A DNA stretch of 64,000 bases from Candidatus Auribacterota bacterium (GTDB lineage: Bacteria > Auribacterota > JAFGBW01): assembly GCA_016932965.1 (NCBI GenBank), contig JAFGBW010000103.1, positions 1-64,000 of the forward strand, written 5' to 3'. Position numbers and translations under genes: made by a program. The notes under the pieces were generated by a model, which was not told the origin of the DNA, made no database searches, and saw only the letters and a list, made by a program, of their open reading frames with translations. Positions 62,395 through 64,000 of this stretch are shown one piece after another. Numbering within the stretch: position 1 is the first letter of the stretch; each line of letters begins with the position of its first letter.

Positions 62395-63831
62395 ATGAAA
62401 AAAATGTCAACTGTTCTCATGATGGCGCCCTGCAGACGCATGCGATACAACATAAGCGATTTGTATCCTCTGCCGCGTCTGGGAATCGGATCTATCTCGG
62501 CTTTTTTAAAAGAGGCGGGATACAATCAGACAAAGATCTGGGATATCATCGCGGAAAAAAAGTGGATACCGGAAATATTAGAAGCTTTTAAAAACGGGGT
62601 ATGTCCGGATCTGTTGGGAATCAGTGCGACGCTTTTAAGCATGAAGGAGGCTTTTGAAATTGCTGAATCAGTCAAAAATCAATTTCCTCATATCCATATT
62701 GTGTTAGGCGGGCCCGGAGTCAGTTTTCCCGCTGAAGTTTTATTTGAATACGGCAAAGGTGTGGATTTTTATATCCGGGGGGAAGGCGAAGAATCGTTTG
62801 TGCAATTAATCCGATGCCTGGATACCATGGCGTCGGATTTATCCTCAGTCCCCGGGCTTATCTGGAAAAATCAGCAGGGGAAAATCATAGAAAATCCATC
62901 AGGTAAATTCAGGGATCTTGATGACGGAATCATGAGCGATTATTCATCCATGCCCATGCAGAAATATCAGCTTCATCCCCCTATGGGGATATATCCTCCT
63001 GCAGTCATATTGGAAACAGCCCGGGGGTGTTCTTATTCATGCACATTCTGCTGTATTCCCAGGAAGGTTCGTTTTAAGAATCCTGTACTGGTGGAAAAAG
63101 AAATCATCCGGCTGAAGAAACAATTTGGAATCAATGAAATACATTTTGTGGATCCCACGTTTACTCTTGATTCTGCAAGGACTGAAGAGATGACCGGAAG
63201 AATACAGAAGTTAGACATCAAATGGTCATGCAAGACCCGGGTGGATTTGACGGATTTCTCTCTTTTAAAAAAAATGGCTGATTCAGGCTGTTATCTTATT
63301 TCCTTTGGCGTGGAATCAGCCGCTGAATCCATTCTGAATGATCTGGATAAGAAAATCATGATCAGCCAGACAAATGAGACATTCATGAATTGCCGTTCAT
63401 TGAGAATACGCACCGCGGCCTATCTGATGATTGGAAATCCGGGCGAGACGGATGATACGGTTAAATTGAATATTCAATTCGTCAGACAACTTCAGCCGGA
63501 CTATGTCTTATATGGAATCCTTCAACCTGATCCGGCCAGTCAATTGACCCATGACATGATCAGAAAAGGATTTTTTTCAGAAAAGGATTTATACCGGTAT
63601 TATTTATCGGACGAAGACAATTATTTCCAGGATCACACGGTTTGCGGGCTTCCGCTCAAGACGGTTCAGGATTGGATCAGGAAGGCAAGCAGGGGTTTTT
63701 ATCTTCGTCCGGGATATGTTGTTAGGAGGCTTACTGATTTGAGAAGTATTCAGGACCTTATAAATCTGGGAGCAGGCGGTCTGACATTCATGAAAGATTT
63801 TATGGGATTGGGACGCCTTTGGAAACAATGA
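62395..63831 (+). CDS. B12-binding-domain radical SAM protein
   Basis: This 478-residue protein has the same domain order as the divergent gene: an N-terminal B12-binding fold (LPRLGIGSISAFLKEAGYNQ, IVLGGPGVSFPAEVLFEY) and radical SAM motif ARGCSYSCTFCCIPRK. SFGVESAAESILND lies in the barrel. The stop overlaps the ATG of a third such gene by 4 bp, so the two are translationally coupled. Substrate unknown; natural-product or lipid modification are possibilities. Confidence 0.9.
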   Translation: MKKMSTVLMMAPCRRMRYNISDLYPLPRLGIGSISAFLKEAGYNQTKIWDIIAEKKWIPEILEAFKNGVCPDLLGISATLLSMKEAFEIAESVKNQFPHIHIVLGGPGVSFPAEVLFEYGKGVDFYIRGEGEESFVQLIRCLDTMASDLSSVPGLIWKNQQGKIIENPSGKFRDLDDGIMSDYSSMPMQKYQLHPPMGIYPPAVILETARGCSYSCTFCCIPRKVRFKNPVLVEKEIIRLKKQFGINEIHFVDPTFTLDSARTEEMTGRIQKLDIKWSCKTRVDLTDFSLLKKMADSGCYLISFGVESAAESILNDLDKKIMISQTNETFMNCRSLRIRTAAYLMIGNPGETDDTVKLNIQFVRQLQPDYVLYGILQPDPASQLTHDMIRKGFFSEKDLYRYYLSDEDNYFQDHTVCGLPLKTVQDWIRKASRGFYLRPGYVVRRLTDLRSIQDLINLGAGGLTFMKDFMGLGRLWKQ

Positions 63832-64000
63832 ATTCAAAACCGAAAATTCTTCTGCTTCATCCTCCTGCCTCAAAAAAGAGGCGATATCAGCTGGACGGGT
63901 ACTGCAGCCAGCCGCAAAAAGGCCCTTTCCGATGGCATCCGCTTGACTTCTGCGCCTTTGCTTCTAAGTTATCCCGGGAAGCGGACCTGGAAATCCTGGA
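63828..64000 (+). CDS. Start of a third B12-binding radical SAM-type protein (partial)
   Basis: The reading frame starts at the ATGA overlap and runs off the window after about 57 codons. MNSKPKILLLHPPASKKRRY followed by WHPLDFCAFASKLSREADLE is typical of the first beta-alpha unit of cobalamin-binding radical SAM proteins. The catalytic part is beyond the window, so the assignment is by context and N-terminal pattern. Confidence 0.65.
   Translation, partial: MNSKPKILLLHPPASKKRRYQLDGYCSQPQKGPFRWHPLDFCAFASKLSREADLEIL

Overview
This 64 kb window looks like chromosomal DNA of an anaerobic, probably uncultured bacterium with a two-membrane-type envelope. The signs are a TM1266/HydG pair, a Crp/Fnr regulator divergent from a 2x[4Fe-4S] ferredoxin protein, a full SUF Fe-S assembly set, pyruvoyl-dependent arginine decarboxylase, several radical SAM enzymes, and many secreted TPR, HEAT, LamG and CotH proteins. 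There is no rRNA, phage, plasmid, CRISPR array or intact transposase. I cannot assign a phylum; the protein repertoire suits the deep-branching candidate phyla found in metagenomes (inference only).

Layout. 1-5.9 kb: the end of ilvB, ilvN, a frameshifted secreted-protein gene, rlmN, and a minus-strand TM1266-hydG operon preceded by a leader that can fold as an attenuator. 6-20 kb: four large polytopic GT-C-type glycosyltransferases, a ClC channel/antiporter, a membrane-fused spermidine-synthase-like protein and a GH99-like glycosidase, which together look like surface-glycan genes. 20-30 kb: pyruvoyl arginine decarboxylase, tRNA-Arg(TCT), a divergent chorismate-synthase homologue, then sufB-sufC-(secreted protein)-sufD-sufS-sufU, ending at a strong bidirectional terminator. 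30-44.6 kb: envelope proteins, an M50 protease, a CotH-kinase/LamG giant, and an M16 protease translationally coupled to a transmembrane Ser/Thr kinase. 44.7-51 kb: uppP, a polyprenyl synthase, a DUF2752 protein, a lipoate/octanoate transferase and a HEAT-TPR protein. 51-60 kb: a solitary metal-binding lipoprotein-type receptor, a Crp/Fnr-ferredoxin pair, a receiver domain lacking its phospho-Asp next to a CheX-like protein, a PflA-like radical SAM protein, a KefB-type antiporter and a diaminopimelate-decarboxylase-like enzyme. 60-64 kb: a membrane protein with a decayed tandem paralogue, then three B12-binding radical SAM proteins.

Two layers of non-coding structure are superimposed. The first is a dispersed element of about 330 bp, with three near-complete copies, two half copies and smaller remnants. 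It has conserved left and right ends and an inner pair of inverted 'ccacggaggacacggag'-type arms. It lies between genes, splits sufB from sufC, and supplies gene ends or ribosome-binding sequence in places. The second is a set of degenerate tracts with a strict 7-nt period, found both alone and inside the cores of the element. The most notable protein oddities are the shifted C-terminal cysteine in HydG, the loss of several chorismate-synthase catalytic residues in a conserved scaffold, and the Asp-to-Glu receiver paired with a CheX-like phosphatase.
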